64,000 nt of DNA from Biostraticola tofi (GTDB lineage: Bacteria > Pseudomonadota > Gammaproteobacteria > Enterobacterales > Enterobacteriaceae). A program made the translations under genes and the position numbers. The DNA is taken from positions 186,001 to 250,000 of the forward strand of contig NZ_SMCR01000004.1 of NCBI RefSeq assembly GCF_004343195.1, in the 5' to 3' direction. The notes below the pieces were generated by a model, which saw only the letters and a program-made list of their open reading frames with translations, searched no databases and was not told the origin of the DNA. Below, piece after piece: positions 18,400 through 27,686 of the stretch (positions are counted from its first letter, which is position 1; each line of letters opens with the position of its first letter).

Positions 18400-19134
18400 T
18401 TAACCTGTCTCGTCAGCGTCCGCCCGTGCCTGCTTGTATTTCTCAATAGCGGTGACGTTCTCTCCCATCGCTTCATTCAACACCGCCATGGCGGTGGAAG
18501 AGTCGCGGTTTTTGATCGCCATAAAAACTTTGATGTGTGCTTCAACACTTTCCAGAGTAATACCGAGGGCACGGTTAAGCTCTTCCAGGTAGTAATAATA
18601 GGTGTTTTTGATGGAATTCATGACGTTAAAGAACACCTTGTTTTGCGAGGCTTTGGCGATCGCCAGGTGAAACTCAAAGTCAGCCTGAGAATACTTTTTA
18701 TAATCGTCTTTGTTGACCAGCATGCGATTAAGCGCCTGTTCGAGAGCGCAGATGTCTTCAGGGGTCGCATTGAGTACCGCAAGCTCCATGCATTTGAATT
18801 CCACCGTTTGGCGAAACACCATCATGTCGTGAAACTCCTCGCGACTTAGGTGCATGATCGGCTGCTGCTCGTTAAACAGGCTCTGAGGATTGAGCTGTCT
18901 GGCAACGAAACTGCCCTTGCCCTGTTGAGTAACCACCACGCCTAAATCGCGCAGACGCTGAACAGCGCTGCGGATGCTGACTCGGCTGACATTGAAGGTG
19001 GTCGTTAGCTCAGCCTCAGACGGCAGCTTGCTGCCCGGGGGCCAACTGCCATCCAACAGCTTCTCCTTTATCTGATCGTAAACGGCGTTAACCACGTTAT
19101 GTTTCTGGATTGATTTAAGGCTCATGGCAACCAT
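18400..19134 (-). CDS. FCD-domain GntR regulator of the sugar-acid island
   Basis: Transcription factor of about 241-244 residues. The N-terminal winged helix carries GSKLPSEAELTTTFNVSRVSIRSAVQRLRDLGVV; the C-terminal helical FCD domain contains FEFHLAIAKASQN, whose histidine and acidic residues usually bind a metal in this family. ATG 19134 and ATG 19125 are both possible; AGGA lies 10 nt before the first. A TTGTaggACAA operator overlaps that Shine-Dalgarno, so autoregulation is likely. FCD-GntR proteins commonly sense sugar acids, consistent with the neighbouring idn-like and ManD genes. Confidence 0.86.
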   Translation of the reverse strand: MVAMSLKSIQKHNVVNAVYDQIKEKLLDGSWPPGSKLPSEAELTTTFNVSRVSIRSAVQRLRDLGVVVTQQGKGSFVARQLNPQSLFNEQQPIMHLSREEFHDMMVFRQTVEFKCMELAVLNATPEDICALEQALNRMLVNKDDYKKYSQADFEFHLAIAKASQNKVFFNVMNSIKNTYYYYLEELNRALGITLESVEAHIKVFMAIKNRDSSTAMAVLNEAMGENVTAIEKYKQARADADETG

Positions 19135-19141
19135 CGGTAAG

Positions 19142-19152
19142 TTGTCCTACAA
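19142..19152. promoter_or_regulatory. FCD-GntR-type operator before its own gene
   Basis: On the minus strand this reads TTGTaggACAA, identical over 11 bp to the site before the dehydratase at 17013-17023. It sits 8 bp upstream of the regulator start codon. Confidence 0.6.
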
Positions 19153-19220
19153 CATGCCAGTGATATAGCATGGTCCGCCGGTAGTGTGAAGCGGAATGGC
19201 TTAATTTTGCGGGTCATTCA

Positions 19221-19808
19221 TCACTGCAAAATTGAATTTAACGCCAGATGCTGGATCAGCATGATGGTTTTCGCATCCATGATTTCGCCTGTTCTTACCG
19301 CATGCAGCGCTTTTGTAAACGGCCACTCCAGCACTTCGATATCCTCACCTTCTTCGGCCAAACCTCCGCCGACGCCGCGACGATTGTTATCCGAATATTC
19401 GCCAATAAAAAAATACAGTTTTTCAGTGACCGAACCCGGGCTCATATAGGCTTCAAACACTTTATCAATTTGCGTTATACGAAAGCCGGTTTCCTCTTCC
19501 GCTTCAGCCATTATGCGTTCCTCTGGCGAGCTTTGGTCTAATAAACCGGCTGCGGCCTCAATAAGAAATCCACAGTGATCGTTTAAGTAGATGGGCAGGC
19601 GAAACTGCCGGGTCAGGACCACGGTATTCTTGTTTTTATTGTACAAAAGGATAACCGCACCATGGCCGCGATCGTAGGCCTCCCGGCTTTGATGCTGCCA
19701 ACTGCCGTCCTGGCGCAAAAAATCGAAGGTATATTTTTTAAGCGTATACCAATTATCAGACAGCAGTTCTTCCCTGACATGACGAATGCGTTGATGCTCT
19801 CTTTTCAT
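19221..19808 (-). CDS. nudK: Nudix hydrolase, GDP-mannose pyrophosphatase NudK-like
   Basis: Cytoplasmic Nudix pyrophosphatase of 195 residues (E. coli NudK 191), which in characterised relatives cleaves GDP-mannose. YDRGHGAVILLYN, RQFRLPIY, MSPGSVTEKLYFFIGEYSDN and the C-terminal EDIEVLE-W-PF track NudK closely. The Nudix box is AGLLDQSSPEERIMAEAEEETGF in outline: the metal-binding EExG is kept, while the early glutamate seen in NudK appears as serine and the arginine/lysine position as alanine. Whether this weakens activity is unknown. It is divergent from a DeoR regulator only about 80 nt away, a pairing repeated at 53-54.5 kb with a different Nudix enzyme. Confidence 0.85.
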   Translation of the reverse strand: MKREHQRIRHVREELLSDNWYTLKKYTFDFLRQDGSWQHQSREAYDRGHGAVILLYNKNKNTVVLTRQFRLPIYLNDHCGFLIEAAAGLLDQSSPEERIMAEAEEETGFRITQIDKVFEAYMSPGSVTEKLYFFIGEYSDNNRRGVGGGLAEEGEDIEVLEWPFTKALHAVRTGEIMDAKTIMLIQHLALNSILQ

Positions 19809-19891
19809 TTTTCACTTCCGGCAGTGGTGACAAGACGCAACTTATCATGCAGAATCGTGCAATATCAAGAAAAAACATGCGAGATGAAAAT

Positions 19892-20641
19892 ATGCTGGCC
19901 AGCCAGAGAAAACAGCTTATTCTGGGCATCCTTGCCAAGGAAAAACAGGTTCAGTCCACTGAATTGAGCCAGCGGTTCGCCATATCTGAAGACTCTATTC
20001 GCAGGGATTTAAGAGAATTGGCGGCTGAAGGGTTATTGCAACGAGTACACGGCGGGGCTTTGCCGGTATCAGCCGCCATCGCCCCGCTGGCGGCAAGAAA
20101 AAGCGTGCAGATAAACAGCAAGCGGCGAATTGCAAAGAAGGCGGTGCAGTTGATTCAGCCCGGCCAGGTGATCATTATCGACGGAGGCACGACCACCGCC
20201 GAAATGCTAAAGCTGTTACCTGAAGATCTTTCCTGTACCGTTGTCACCCACAGTCCCGGTATAGCCGTCGGCCTTATCGATTATCCAGCGATTGAGGTTA
20301 TCCTTATCGGCGGGAAATTGTTCAAGCATTCTATGGTCACCATGGGGGCCTCAATGATCGAATCCATTGCACGCATCAATGCAGATATCTTCTTTATGGG
20401 CGTAACCGGTGTTCATAGAAAGGCCGGACTCACCACCGGCAACTATGAAGAGGCCAGCGTGAAAAGAGCGATCTGCGAACGGGCAGCGGAAACAGTCGTT
20501 ATGGCTTCACAGGAAAAGCTGAATTCAGCCTCACCTTTTGTTATTGGTGACCTGACGTTGGCCAGCACCTTGGTCATTGAAGATGTCATTGATACTGACC
20601 TTGCTGATTATCTAAAGAGTAAGCATATTGCGGTGCTTTAA
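19892..20641 (+). CDS. DeoR-family regulator (beside nudK)
   Basis: Transcription factor of about 249 residues. The N-terminal HTH is SQRKQLILGILAKEK..ELSQRFAISEDSIRRDL with the family hallmark RVHGGAL; the C-terminal DeoRC sensor domain has DGGTTTAEML, GGKLFKHSMV and FMGVTGVH. I prefer ATG 19892 because it matches the usual DeoR N-terminus; ATGs at 19847 and 19877 are in frame. DeoR sensors usually bind phosphorylated sugars. It faces nudK across a short promoter region, so control of that gene is likely (inference). No phased repeat as clear as that upstream of the second DeoR gene is visible. Confidence 0.87.
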   Translation: MLASQRKQLILGILAKEKQVQSTELSQRFAISEDSIRRDLRELAAEGLLQRVHGGALPVSAAIAPLAARKSVQINSKRRIAKKAVQLIQPGQVIIIDGGTTTAEMLKLLPEDLSCTVVTHSPGIAVGLIDYPAIEVILIGGKLFKHSMVTMGASMIESIARINADIFFMGVTGVHRKAGLTTGNYEEASVKRAICERAAETVVMASQEKLNSASPFVIGDLTLASTLVIEDVIDTDLADYLKSKHIAVL

Positions 20642-20648
20642 CGGTGAC

Positions 20649-20676
20649 TGCAGTGTCCGCCACGAGGCACACTGCA
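20649..20676 (+). terminator. Hairpin after deoR
   Basis: Perfect 8-bp stem TGCAGTGT / ACACTGCA, 12-nt loop, starting 8 nt after the stop. No T-run. Confidence 0.4.
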
Positions 20677-20731
20677 TCCGTCAAACCTCAAACCGTCATC
20701 AGGCCAATCAGCTAACTACCCATTCTTTCTG

Positions 20732-20790
20732 CCAGTCAGTCACCCAGTCAATCAGTCAATCAGTCAGCCAGCTAATCAAACAATCAGCCT
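20732..20790. repeat. Degenerate 4-bp tandem tract (AGTC/AATC)
   Basis: Reads as repeated CAGTCAAT / CAGTCAGC units with a 4-bp period in non-coding DNA. It resembles slippage-type expansion like the other tracts in this window. Confidence 0.7.
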
Positions 20791-21046
20791 GCCAAATCAC
20801 TGAATAGTGAATGAGTAAATTGACATTTGAATAAATCAACTTTCAATCAGATTATCAATCAATCAGTAGATTTGATTGGTTAATAAAATCGATAAAACTC
20901 AAGAATTTAAATTGTGAAGTTGTTTTGAATATAATTCTATATTTCGAGATTTTTTGTTCTTTAAACAGTTTGGTGCTATGTTATGTGCATTGATAAGCCT
21001 TCTTATCTTTGCTCGAGCCGATTATGGCCGTCTGAGGCAATCTGGT

Positions 21047-22450
21047 ATGACAAACGAAAAACTTTATCATCAGTGGGCCAGAAAATTACGTATTAAAAAA
21101 GATAAAGCGCCCTATCTGATGATTGCCGACTTTATTGCTGAAAGCGTTGGCAATGGCCGGCTTAAAGCCAAAGATCGCCTGCCCACGGTGCGCCAGCTAT
21201 CGTCGATCCTGGAACTCAATTACGCGACGGTGGCTAAAGGCTATGCCCAGGCCAAAGAATCTGGACTGATTGATTCGCGTCCCGGCAGCGGAAGTTTTAT
21301 CAAGGAGAAAAAGGCTGCAGGCAACTTTAGTCATGATGCCCAATACAATTTGCAGATGAACGCCCCGGTGCCGATTGAGTCGGTCGAACTTATCCAAAAA
21401 ATGAAGCAGAGCGCTGCGGTTATAGTAGAAGACCAGAATATCCTGAGCATTCTTCGCTACCAGAATGTGCTGGGCAGCGAAGCTGTGCGTGAGGCCGGCG
21501 CTCAGTGGATTAAAAAGAGAATCGACGGCGTAGCGGCCAACAAGATAATCCCCTGCGCCGGTATTCACAGCGCGCTGGTGGCATTATTTAGTCTGTTCGG
21601 TAAAAGCGGTGAAATCTGCACGCCGACATTTTTTTATCCCGGCATTAAAGCCATATCACAGCAGCTGAATATCAGTGTCTTTTCCGTAGACAGTGATGAT
21701 GACGGGCCGCTGCCTGAGTCATTTGATAACGCCTGTAAAAAGCGCAAGGTCAGCGCAATCTATCTTAATCCGACCATCAATAATCCTACTACCGTCACGA
21801 TGCCGCTGGAGCGGCGGATCGCGCTGGCCGACATTGCCCGCAAGCACGGCGTATCGATTATTGAAGACGATGCCTATGGCATGCTCCCCACCAACGCCAT
21901 TGCCTCTTGCTATGAAATCCTGCCGGAAATGACCTGGTATATCACCGGCATGTCGAAGTGTTTTGCCCCCGGACTCAGAATGGCCTGGATCCATGCCCCT
22001 TCAGTGCTGGAGCTTAACGCTGTCGCCGCGTCCATGAGGGCACTGACGCTGATGCCCAATCCCCTGACCAATGCGTTGGTGGCGCAGTGGATAGCGGACG
22101 GCGTCGCCGATAGGGCATTGGTGGAAATGCGCCGTGAAGCCGGCATCAGGCAAGATCTTGCCCGCCAAGTGCTGGCCGGCAAGCACTTTACGTCAGACAG
22201 CGCAGGCTTTCATTTATGGCTTGAGTTACCTGCAGACGCCGGTGTTCATTCACTGGAAGTGGCGGCCAAGCTACAGAGCCTGGGCGTTAGCGCCATCTCA
22301 TCCTATGAATTCAGCTTTGGCAATCCAACGGTCAATGCCATACGTCTTTGTCTAGGCGGCGATCATCAAAGAGAAGAATGCGCCATGATGCTGAAGTCAG
22401 CGTTAAAAGTCATCGAAAACCCAACCTGGTATTCATCGGTCACCATATAA
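21047..22450 (+). CDS. MocR-type regulator (GntR HTH fused to class I aminotransferase fold)
   Basis: PLP-dependent transcription factor of 467 residues. The N-terminal winged helix is KAKDRLPTVRQLSSILELNYATVAKGYAQ with GLIDSRPGSGSFI; the remainder is a fold-type I aminotransferase domain. The PLP lysine is K304 in GMSKCFAPGLR, and N-P-T-I-N-N-P plus EDDAYG supply the other cofactor contacts. ATG 21047 matches the usual MocR start; 31 upstream in-frame codons look like chance. MocR proteins often control vitamin B6, GABA or amino-acid genes nearby, but none is adjacent here, so its target is unknown. The YlaC-like gene follows after 33 nt and may share its transcript. Confidence 0.88.
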   Translation: MTNEKLYHQWARKLRIKKDKAPYLMIADFIAESVGNGRLKAKDRLPTVRQLSSILELNYATVAKGYAQAKESGLIDSRPGSGSFIKEKKAAGNFSHDAQYNLQMNAPVPIESVELIQKMKQSAAVIVEDQNILSILRYQNVLGSEAVREAGAQWIKKRIDGVAANKIIPCAGIHSALVALFSLFGKSGEICTPTFFYPGIKAISQQLNISVFSVDSDDDGPLPESFDNACKKRKVSAIYLNPTINNPTTVTMPLERRIALADIARKHGVSIIEDDAYGMLPTNAIASCYEILPEMTWYITGMSKCFAPGLRMAWIHAPSVLELNAVAASMRALTLMPNPLTNALVAQWIADGVADRALVEMRREAGIRQDLARQVLAGKHFTSDSAGFHLWLELPADAGVHSLEVAAKLQSLGVSAISSYEFSFGNPTVNAIRLCLGGDHQREECAMMLKSALKVIENPTWYSSVTI

Positions 22451-22483
22451 CCATAAGGTTTAACCCTATTCGCGAGCCTTGTT

Positions 22484-22945
22484 ATGAACACTGTTACAAA
22501 AATAGTCAATGATGAGCTGGACTACCTGAATACCACTGAGCACAGGAGCCACAGAATCAGGCTCGATGCTTCGTTTATCAGGGAGAAAAAAGCGTTATAT
22601 GCCCTGATGTGTATTTTATTCGCTTTGACCATCGGGCTGCTGAGCTATTCATCGATATTCAGCCGAATTGACCTGTATATTTGTATTGTTATCTTTGTGC
22701 TGTTGAATGGCTTTTTCATTTTTAATATCAAACCTCCTTATAAATTGACCGACGTTAATCGTACGTTGCTGATGATTTGTTATACCGGCGAATGGTATCG
22801 GGAAGTGCCGGTCAGACAGGAGTGTATTGATAGAGTACTCTCTTCCGGCGATGTCACTACTGCTCAGAAAGAGGAATTACTGCGCCTTATGAAGCGCAAG
22901 GAAGCAATATATTTCGAGGATTTGATCGACCTGGAAAAGATATAA
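22484..22945 (+). CDS. ylaC: YlaC-family inner membrane protein
   Basis: A 153-residue protein with two hydrophobic segments (about residues 38-56 and 62-80) between cytoplasmic-looking ends. It shares with E. coli YlaC (156) the layout and phrases such as LNGFFIFNIKP, CYTGEWY, and the C-terminal LLRLMKRKEAIYFEDL. The function of YlaC is not established. It follows the MocR gene by 33 nt, which may place it in the same transcript; the stop is followed by a hairpin shared with the convergent punC gene. Confidence 0.75.
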   Translation: MNTVTKIVNDELDYLNTTEHRSHRIRLDASFIREKKALYALMCILFALTIGLLSYSSIFSRIDLYICIVIFVLLNGFFIFNIKPPYKLTDVNRTLLMICYTGEWYREVPVRQECIDRVLSSGDVTTAQKEELLRLMKRKEAIYFEDLIDLEKI

Positions 22946-23022
22946 AGTCGTTTCAACATTACCTGTTTTTAGCCTGCAAACCCTCGCGGAAAGATTAACA
23001 TGTCAGGGAAACCTCGTTTCTA

Positions 23023-23049
23023 GGGCAGGGCCAGCGTATGGGCCTGCCC
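23023..23049. terminator. Hairpin between ylaC and punC
   Basis: Inverted repeat GGGCAGG / CCTGCCC with a 13-nt loop between two convergent genes; may end transcripts from both sides. No long T-run. Confidence 0.45.
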
Positions 23050-23056
23050 GATCTCG

Positions 23057-24283
23057 TCAGTTTTTGATCGAGCCGAAGGGACGTTCTGATGATGGCTTCC
23101 CCGATTCATCGGTCTTATCTTCAGCTGTCCGGCGTTGGTACTGCAGCCCATAACCGATGACTACCAGCACCACCGTCATCAGCATGATGGTGGTTGTGGT
23201 CAGTAGTGGCCTGGCAATCAACCAGGAGACCGCCATGCTGGCGATAAAGCACAGGCCGAGCTGCAGGGTGTTTTGCAGCGCCGCAGCCTTGCCGCTGGCA
23301 TTGGGAAACGGCAGCAGCGCATTGGAAACCACGATCGGATAAATAGCACCATTGGCCATCGCCATGCCGCAGAAAGGAATCAGTAATACTCCTAACGTCA
23401 CTTGGCCCGACAACGCAATGACAAACAGCGAGATGATACTGATGGCAAAGCCGAGCAGTAGCCAAGGCAGAAATTTTTCCCCTTTTATGCGTTCAAGCAA
23501 TGAACGGCAGCCAAAACCGCCCAGTAAAAATGCCAAAGTCTGTGGCACATAACTTAAGCCGATGTCGCCCGGCGACAACCCCAGATCGGCCAGAATAAAA
23601 GGTGAACCGGTGAGCCAGGCAAAAAAACTGGCGGAGCAGGCAGCGTATATCATCACATTGCCGCTGTAAGTGCGGGATGCTAACAGTCTTAGGAAACTGA
23701 CTGTTTGCTGATTTGCCGCTGTCGGTTTAACGGCGGTGGACTTTAACCGCAGCGTCGGTAGCAACAGCAGCAGGGTCACTATCAGCAGGGTAACAAAAAT
23801 CGAGCGCCAGCTGTAATGGTTCAGCAGCCAGGCGCCGAGCAAGGGGGCCAGCGCTGGAGAAAGCGCGACCAGCGGCATGATGGTGGCAAACACCCGCTTG
23901 GCCTCGGCACCGCGGTAGCGGTCGACTACCAGCACCTGCCAGCTTACGGCGCACGAACAGACGCCGACCGCCTGCACAAAGCGCAATACCAGCAGCCAGG
24001 CGGCATTCTCAACCCACAGCATGCCCAAACAACCGCAGGCGAACAAACTTAAACCGATAACCAGTACCGGCCGACGGCCGATACGGTCAGAAAGCGGCCC
24101 CCAAAGCAACTGGGCAATAGCAAAGCCGGCCAGGAAAATACTGAGACTGGCACTGATGGCGCCGGGTTGGGTGTGCAGATCCTGCTGCATGGCGCCAAAC
24201 GCCGGCAGGTACATATCGGTGGCCAGAAAGCCCAGCATGCTGAGCACCGCCAGGTAAACCATAAATCCTTTTGCTTTAATCAT
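23057..24283 (-). CDS. punC: PunC-like purine nucleoside MFS transporter (Bcr/CflA family)
   Basis: Inner-membrane DHA1 transporter of 408 residues with about 12 helices. Typical Bcr/CflA motifs are [14 protein letters not shown] in helix 1 and [17 protein letters not shown] after helix 2. It is divergent from a LysR gene that closely matches E. coli PunR (YdhB), and in E. coli that regulator drives the adjacent ydhC/punC for adenosine uptake. Both identity and arrangement are conserved here. The C-terminus ([16 protein letters not shown]) is a hydrophilic tail. Nucleoside import is inferred from the E. coli pair. Confidence 0.82.
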   Translation of the reverse strand: MIKAKGFMVYLAVLSMLGFLATDMYLPAFGAMQQDLHTQPGAISASLSIFLAGFAIAQLLWGPLSDRIGRRPVLVIGLSLFACGCLGMLWVENAAWLLVLRFVQAVGVCSCAVSWQVLVVDRYRGAEAKRVFATIMPLVALSPALAPLLGAWLLNHYSWRSIFVTLLIVTLLLLLPTLRLKSTAVKPTAANQQTVSFLRLLASRTYSGNVMIYAACSASFFAWLTGSPFILADLGLSPGDIGLSYVPQTLAFLLGGFGCRSLLERIKGEKFLPWLLLGFAISIISLFVIALSGQVTLGVLLIPFCGMAMANGAIYPIVVSNALLPFPNASGKAAALQNTLQLGLCFIASMAVSWLIARPLLTTTTIMLMTVVLVVIGYGLQYQRRTAEDKTDESGKPSSERPFGSIKN

Positions 24284-24399
24284 CGAACAACTCTTTTATT
24301 ATGCAGGTGACTTTATCGGCGCAGAGTGTAATCGCGTGCGCTGCCGGCTGTGAAACGTTAATATTTGCTCATTGGTGCGAAAAATTTTGCAGGCAGAAT

Positions 24400-25311
24400 A
24401 TGTGGTCTGAACATTCCCTTGAAGTGATTGATGCGGTTGCCCGTACCGGCAGTTTTACTGCTGCTGCGGCTGAGCTGCACCGCGTGCCTTCTGCAGTGAG
24501 CTATACAGTGCGTCAGCTGGAAGAATGGCTTGAAATCAAGCTATTTGAACGCCGCCATCGAGATGTGGTATTAACCGAAGCCGGGAAGGTTTTTATCCGC
24601 GAGGGGCGGACTGTAATCAAAAAAATGCTGGCCACGCGCCGCCAGTGCCAGCAGGTGGCCAACGGCTGGCGCGGACAGTTGAGTATTGCCGTCGATGTGA
24701 TCGTCAAACCCCAACGCACCCGTCAGTTAGTGGTGGATTTTTATCGCCATTTTCCGGATATGGAACTGCTGGTATCCCATGAAGTATTCAATGGAGTCTG
24801 GGATGCGCTGGTGGACGGCCGGGTCGATGTGGCGATAGGCGCAACCCAGGCGATACCGGTCGGCGGCCGCTTTGGTTTTCGCGATATGGGCGCGCTGAAC
24901 TGGCGTTGCGTGGTCAGGGCCAATCATCCGCTGGCCCAGCAGCAGGGCGCGATAAGCGATGACATCATCCGCCAATGGCCATCGCTGGCGCTGGAGGATA
25001 CCTCCCGCAGCTTGCCCAGGCGTATCACCTGGACACTGGATAACCAGCGCCGGCTGGTGGCGCCTGACTGGCAATCGGCAGTGGATTGCCTGTTGGCAGG
25101 GTTATGTGTCGGCATGGTGCCTGGCCACTTGGCCGCGCCGATGCTAGCGGACGGGCAACTGGTGGAACTAAGGCTGCCGGCCGAATTCCCCGCCAGTCCC
25201 TGCTGTGTCAGCTGGGCGGAGCAGAGCGCCTCACCGGCCCTCGGCTGGCTGCTGGACTATCTGGGCAATGCACAGACGATGAACCAGGAGTGGTTAAAGG
25301 AAAGCAAATAA
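24400..25311 (+). CDS. punR: PunR-like LysR regulator
   Basis: LysR-type activator of 303 residues. The N-terminal HTH (SFTAAAAELHRVPSAVSYTV) and the following EWLEIKLFERRHRDV match E. coli YdhB/PunR nearly throughout; the effector domain has VFNGVWDALVDGRVDVAIGA and GLCVGMVP. ATG 24400 matches the E. coli start MWSE; the 33 upstream in-frame codons are not conserved. It shares a short divergent promoter with punC, its likely target, which it activates in response to purine nucleosides in E. coli. Confidence 0.86.
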   Translation: MWSEHSLEVIDAVARTGSFTAAAAELHRVPSAVSYTVRQLEEWLEIKLFERRHRDVVLTEAGKVFIREGRTVIKKMLATRRQCQQVANGWRGQLSIAVDVIVKPQRTRQLVVDFYRHFPDMELLVSHEVFNGVWDALVDGRVDVAIGATQAIPVGGRFGFRDMGALNWRCVVRANHPLAQQQGAISDDIIRQWPSLALEDTSRSLPRRITWTLDNQRRLVAPDWQSAVDCLLAGLCVGMVPGHLAAPMLADGQLVELRLPAEFPASPCCVSWAEQSASPALGWLLDYLGNAQTMNQEWLKESK

Positions 25312-25314
25312 GCG

Positions 25315-25364
25315 CCTGCTGCTACTGCTACTGCTACTGCTACTGCTGCCGCTGCCGCTGCCGC
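25315..25364. repeat. 6-bp microsatellite (CTGCTA/CTGCCG)
   Basis: Immediately after the punR stop, about four CTGCTA-type units run into three CTGCCG units. It separates punR from a decayed MFS gene. Confidence 0.85.
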
Positions 25365-25476
25365 ATCCGGAATTCCGCCAGATGGATAACCTTCGCCCCT
25401 CGAGGGATCAGATTTTCTATGGCCTTGGGATCGCCAAGATCGGCGCAGAACAAGTGAAATCGGCACATTTTTCGCC

Positions 25477-26378
25477 ATTTTCCGGTGTGGTGCAGGCAAG
25501 GATATCACGCACGATAGCCCGGTCATCACCCTGGCGCTGATGCTGGAACTGCTGGCGATGGGGGTATTTTTCGCTGCCGCGGGGCCGATGTGGTTGGTCG
25601 CGGCACGTATCCTGCATGGGCTGGCTACCGGACTGGCGGCGGCGGCGGTCGGCGCGGCGCTGCTGGACCTGCATCATGACCGCGGAGCGTTAATCAACAG
25701 ATCGCGCCGATGGTCGGCATGGCGCTGGGGGCACTCGGTACCAGCGTACTACTGCGCTTCGCGCCTGCGCCCTTGCAGCTAGTTTATGTCCTGCTGCTGG
25801 CGGTCACGCCAATAAACATCGCCATCTGGATGCTGGGCGGTTTTTATCTTTCGCTGATGCCGTCGCTGATAGCCAAAGTCATTCCCTCCTCATCGGTTTG
25901 GATGGGGGGGATGGCGGTAGGCCTGCTCACGCTAAGCGGAGCGGCGGCAATAATGATGGCTCGGCGACGCTCAGAATTCACCGCTCTGGTGGCGGGGGCC
26001 AGTATGCTGGCGCTTGGGGTACTGGTCATTTTACTGGGCGCCTGGTTCAGCGTGGCGACAATGATGCTGGCCGGATCGGCCATTGCGGGCTTCGGTTTCG
26101 GCGCGGGTTTCCTTGGCGCATTGCGTAGCGTTATGACATTGGCGGCACCCACTGAACGGGCCGGTCTGATGGCGGCATGTTATATCGAATGCTACCTGGC
26201 CAACAGTTTGCCGGCAATCGCCGCCGGCTATGTGGTCCAGCATGCCGGGTTACTGGCGACTGCCGCGCTTTATGGCGGTATTATCGCCCTGTTATCGTTG
26301 CTGTCGATTATCCTGGCGCGGGTAAACCGCAGACGCCAACGGGCGCGCCAGCTCGCTTCACGTACTGCAGGCCTCTGA
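25477..26378 (+). pseudogene. Decayed MFS transporter gene
   Basis: Fragments of an MFS exporter in two frames. The first part, about 25477-25720, reads ITLALMLELLAMGVFF..AARILHGLATGLAAAAVGAALLDL, helices 3-5 of a DHA1 protein, without any start region. The frame then shifts near 25700, and 25710-26378 continues with VGMALGALGTSVLLRF and later helices to a normal end (ILARVNRRRQ). Helix 6-7 also seems shortened, passing from LQLVYVLLLAV straight to PINIAIWML. The missing N-terminus, frameshift and deletion show that it is not functional. The 3' fragment alone is an open frame but is unlikely to be translated. Confidence 0.8.
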
Positions 26379-26507
26379 TGCGGTCAGATGTCTGGGTTGA
26401 CGTAACTCGGGGCCAGCAAAGACGCATTCAGCACCCTTAAGCCCGTCAAGCCGGCCCCACCGCATTGCCGCCGTGGCCGGGGCCATTGGATTCGGACTGG
26501 CTGCCGG

Positions 26508-27515
26508 TCAAATCACATCCAGCGTCATGATCCGGCCGCCAGCCTTTGCCAGCCGGGCAAAATAGGTCGCCGATGCAAGCAGCTGGCAAGGGTAATACAG
26601 GCCCGGGGCAGGGGCCGGCTGGTTGTCAAGTCCAACCAGTCGTTCGATCACCAAAGCAACGCCCAGCGCGGTGAGCGGCATCTGCCCCTGCGGATGAAGA
26701 ATAGCGTGGCGGGTACGCAGTGGCTGGCCGGCGTGGTCTTCACCGGCGAGTTCGATAATGATTTCGGTCGACATTTGCTCGCCCCAGCGTCTGGTCGAGG
26801 TGACGCCGACGCCCAGGTTGAACTGCACATTCGGCGCACCGGTCGCCATAGCCAGGCCCATGATATCAAACGGAGAAAGAGCAACAGCCTCGATGTTGGT
26901 CCCGTCTATCGCGTGAAACTGCGCTCTGGCCTGCTCGCCAAGTCGCCAGAAAAAAGCGCCATCCTTGCGGGTGAGTGCGGCCGGCAGGATTTCGCCCAGG
27001 CGATGCATATCGATTTCCGCCGCCGGGCCGCCGGTATCCTGCTCGTCAAGCAGCGCGCTGAGGGTGATATCGTCCAGCCGACTGAACGCTTTAGCGAATT
27101 CAAGCGTTGATACTGTCACCGCGCCCACCAGCCATTCGGCGCCGAGCACTACCGCGGAGGCGTTCGGCCGGTGCATATAGGCGGACACTTCAGGGGCAAT
27201 TTCCGCCGCGCCGGAGGAAATGCTTATTTGCGGCACGCCGTGCGATTGGGCAAAGCGCAGGGTAGCCAATGTGTCGTCTTTGACAAACACGGCAACCGCG
27301 CTAACCTGCTGTTCGCCAAGGCCCAGATCCGCCGCAGCCAGATTCAGCGTTACGCCTTCGGCATTGCCTACTTCGGCAGCGACGGCCTGGGCTTTGGTCA
27401 AATCGCGGCCGCCGATCAATAAGGGGATATCAGGATGGGCAGCACGAAGATGATGGGCTGTATGGCGGCCCACAATACCAGAGCCGCCAACCAGGAGAAC
27501 AGGAGCAAGTGACAT
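26508..27515 (-). CDS. Saccharopine dehydrogenase-like NAD(P)-binding protein
   Basis: Rossmann-fold protein of 335 residues with the N-terminal nucleotide motif VGGSGIVGR and GGRD at the end of the second strand, as in the Sacchrp_dh_NADP family. The rest contains SISSGAAEIAPEV and a C-terminal alpha/beta dimer-like domain. It is a single gene flanked by a pseudogene and a LacI gene. GAGG lies about 9 nt before the ATG. A near-perfect palindrome sits 27 bp upstream, so it is probably regulated by a protein encoded elsewhere. The reaction is unknown; this family includes many uncharacterised oxidoreductases. Confidence 0.75.
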   Translation of the reverse strand: MSLAPVLLVGGSGIVGRHTAHHLRAAHPDIPLLIGGRDLTKAQAVAAEVGNAEGVTLNLAAADLGLGEQQVSAVAVFVKDDTLATLRFAQSHGVPQISISSGAAEIAPEVSAYMHRPNASAVVLGAEWLVGAVTVSTLEFAKAFSRLDDITLSALLDEQDTGGPAAEIDMHRLGEILPAALTRKDGAFFWRLGEQARAQFHAIDGTNIEAVALSPFDIMGLAMATGAPNVQFNLGVGVTSTRRWGEQMSTEIIIELAGEDHAGQPLRTRHAILHPQGQMPLTALGVALVIERLVGLDNQPAPAPGLYYPCQLLASATYFARLAKAGGRIMTLDVI

Positions 27516-27541
27516 TGCGATACCTCATGATTTACCTAAGA

Positions 27542-27564
27542 GTAACTTACAATCGGTAGGTTAC
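27542..27564. promoter_or_regulatory. Palindromic operator-like site upstream of the saccharopine-dehydrogenase-like gene
   Basis: GTAACTTAC-aatcg-GTAGGTTAC: 9-bp arms with 8 matches around a 5-bp spacer. A wider CTAAG (27536) / CTTAG (27574) pair surrounds it. It looks like a TetR- or HxlR-type site, although no such gene is adjacent. Confidence 0.5.
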
Positions 27565-27686
27565 CATTGGTAGCTTAGCAATGACAGGACTTTAAGTTAC
27601 TAAAAGTAGGTTTAGGCGGAGGCGGCCGTAACTCTTGCAATGCTTATCCGGGGCGATATTAACCAGAACGGGATTGACGCGTCAGC

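Larger units (their letters stand above)
20642..21046. other. Intergenic region with hairpin and AGTC/AATC tract
   Basis: Contains a hairpin after deoR (20649-20676, TGCAGTGT / ACACTGCA), a degenerate tetranucleotide tract (about 20732-20790) and a strongly AT-rich stretch before the MocR gene, probably its promoter. The open frame upstream of the chosen MocR start (from 20954) has no family resemblance. Confidence 0.5.
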
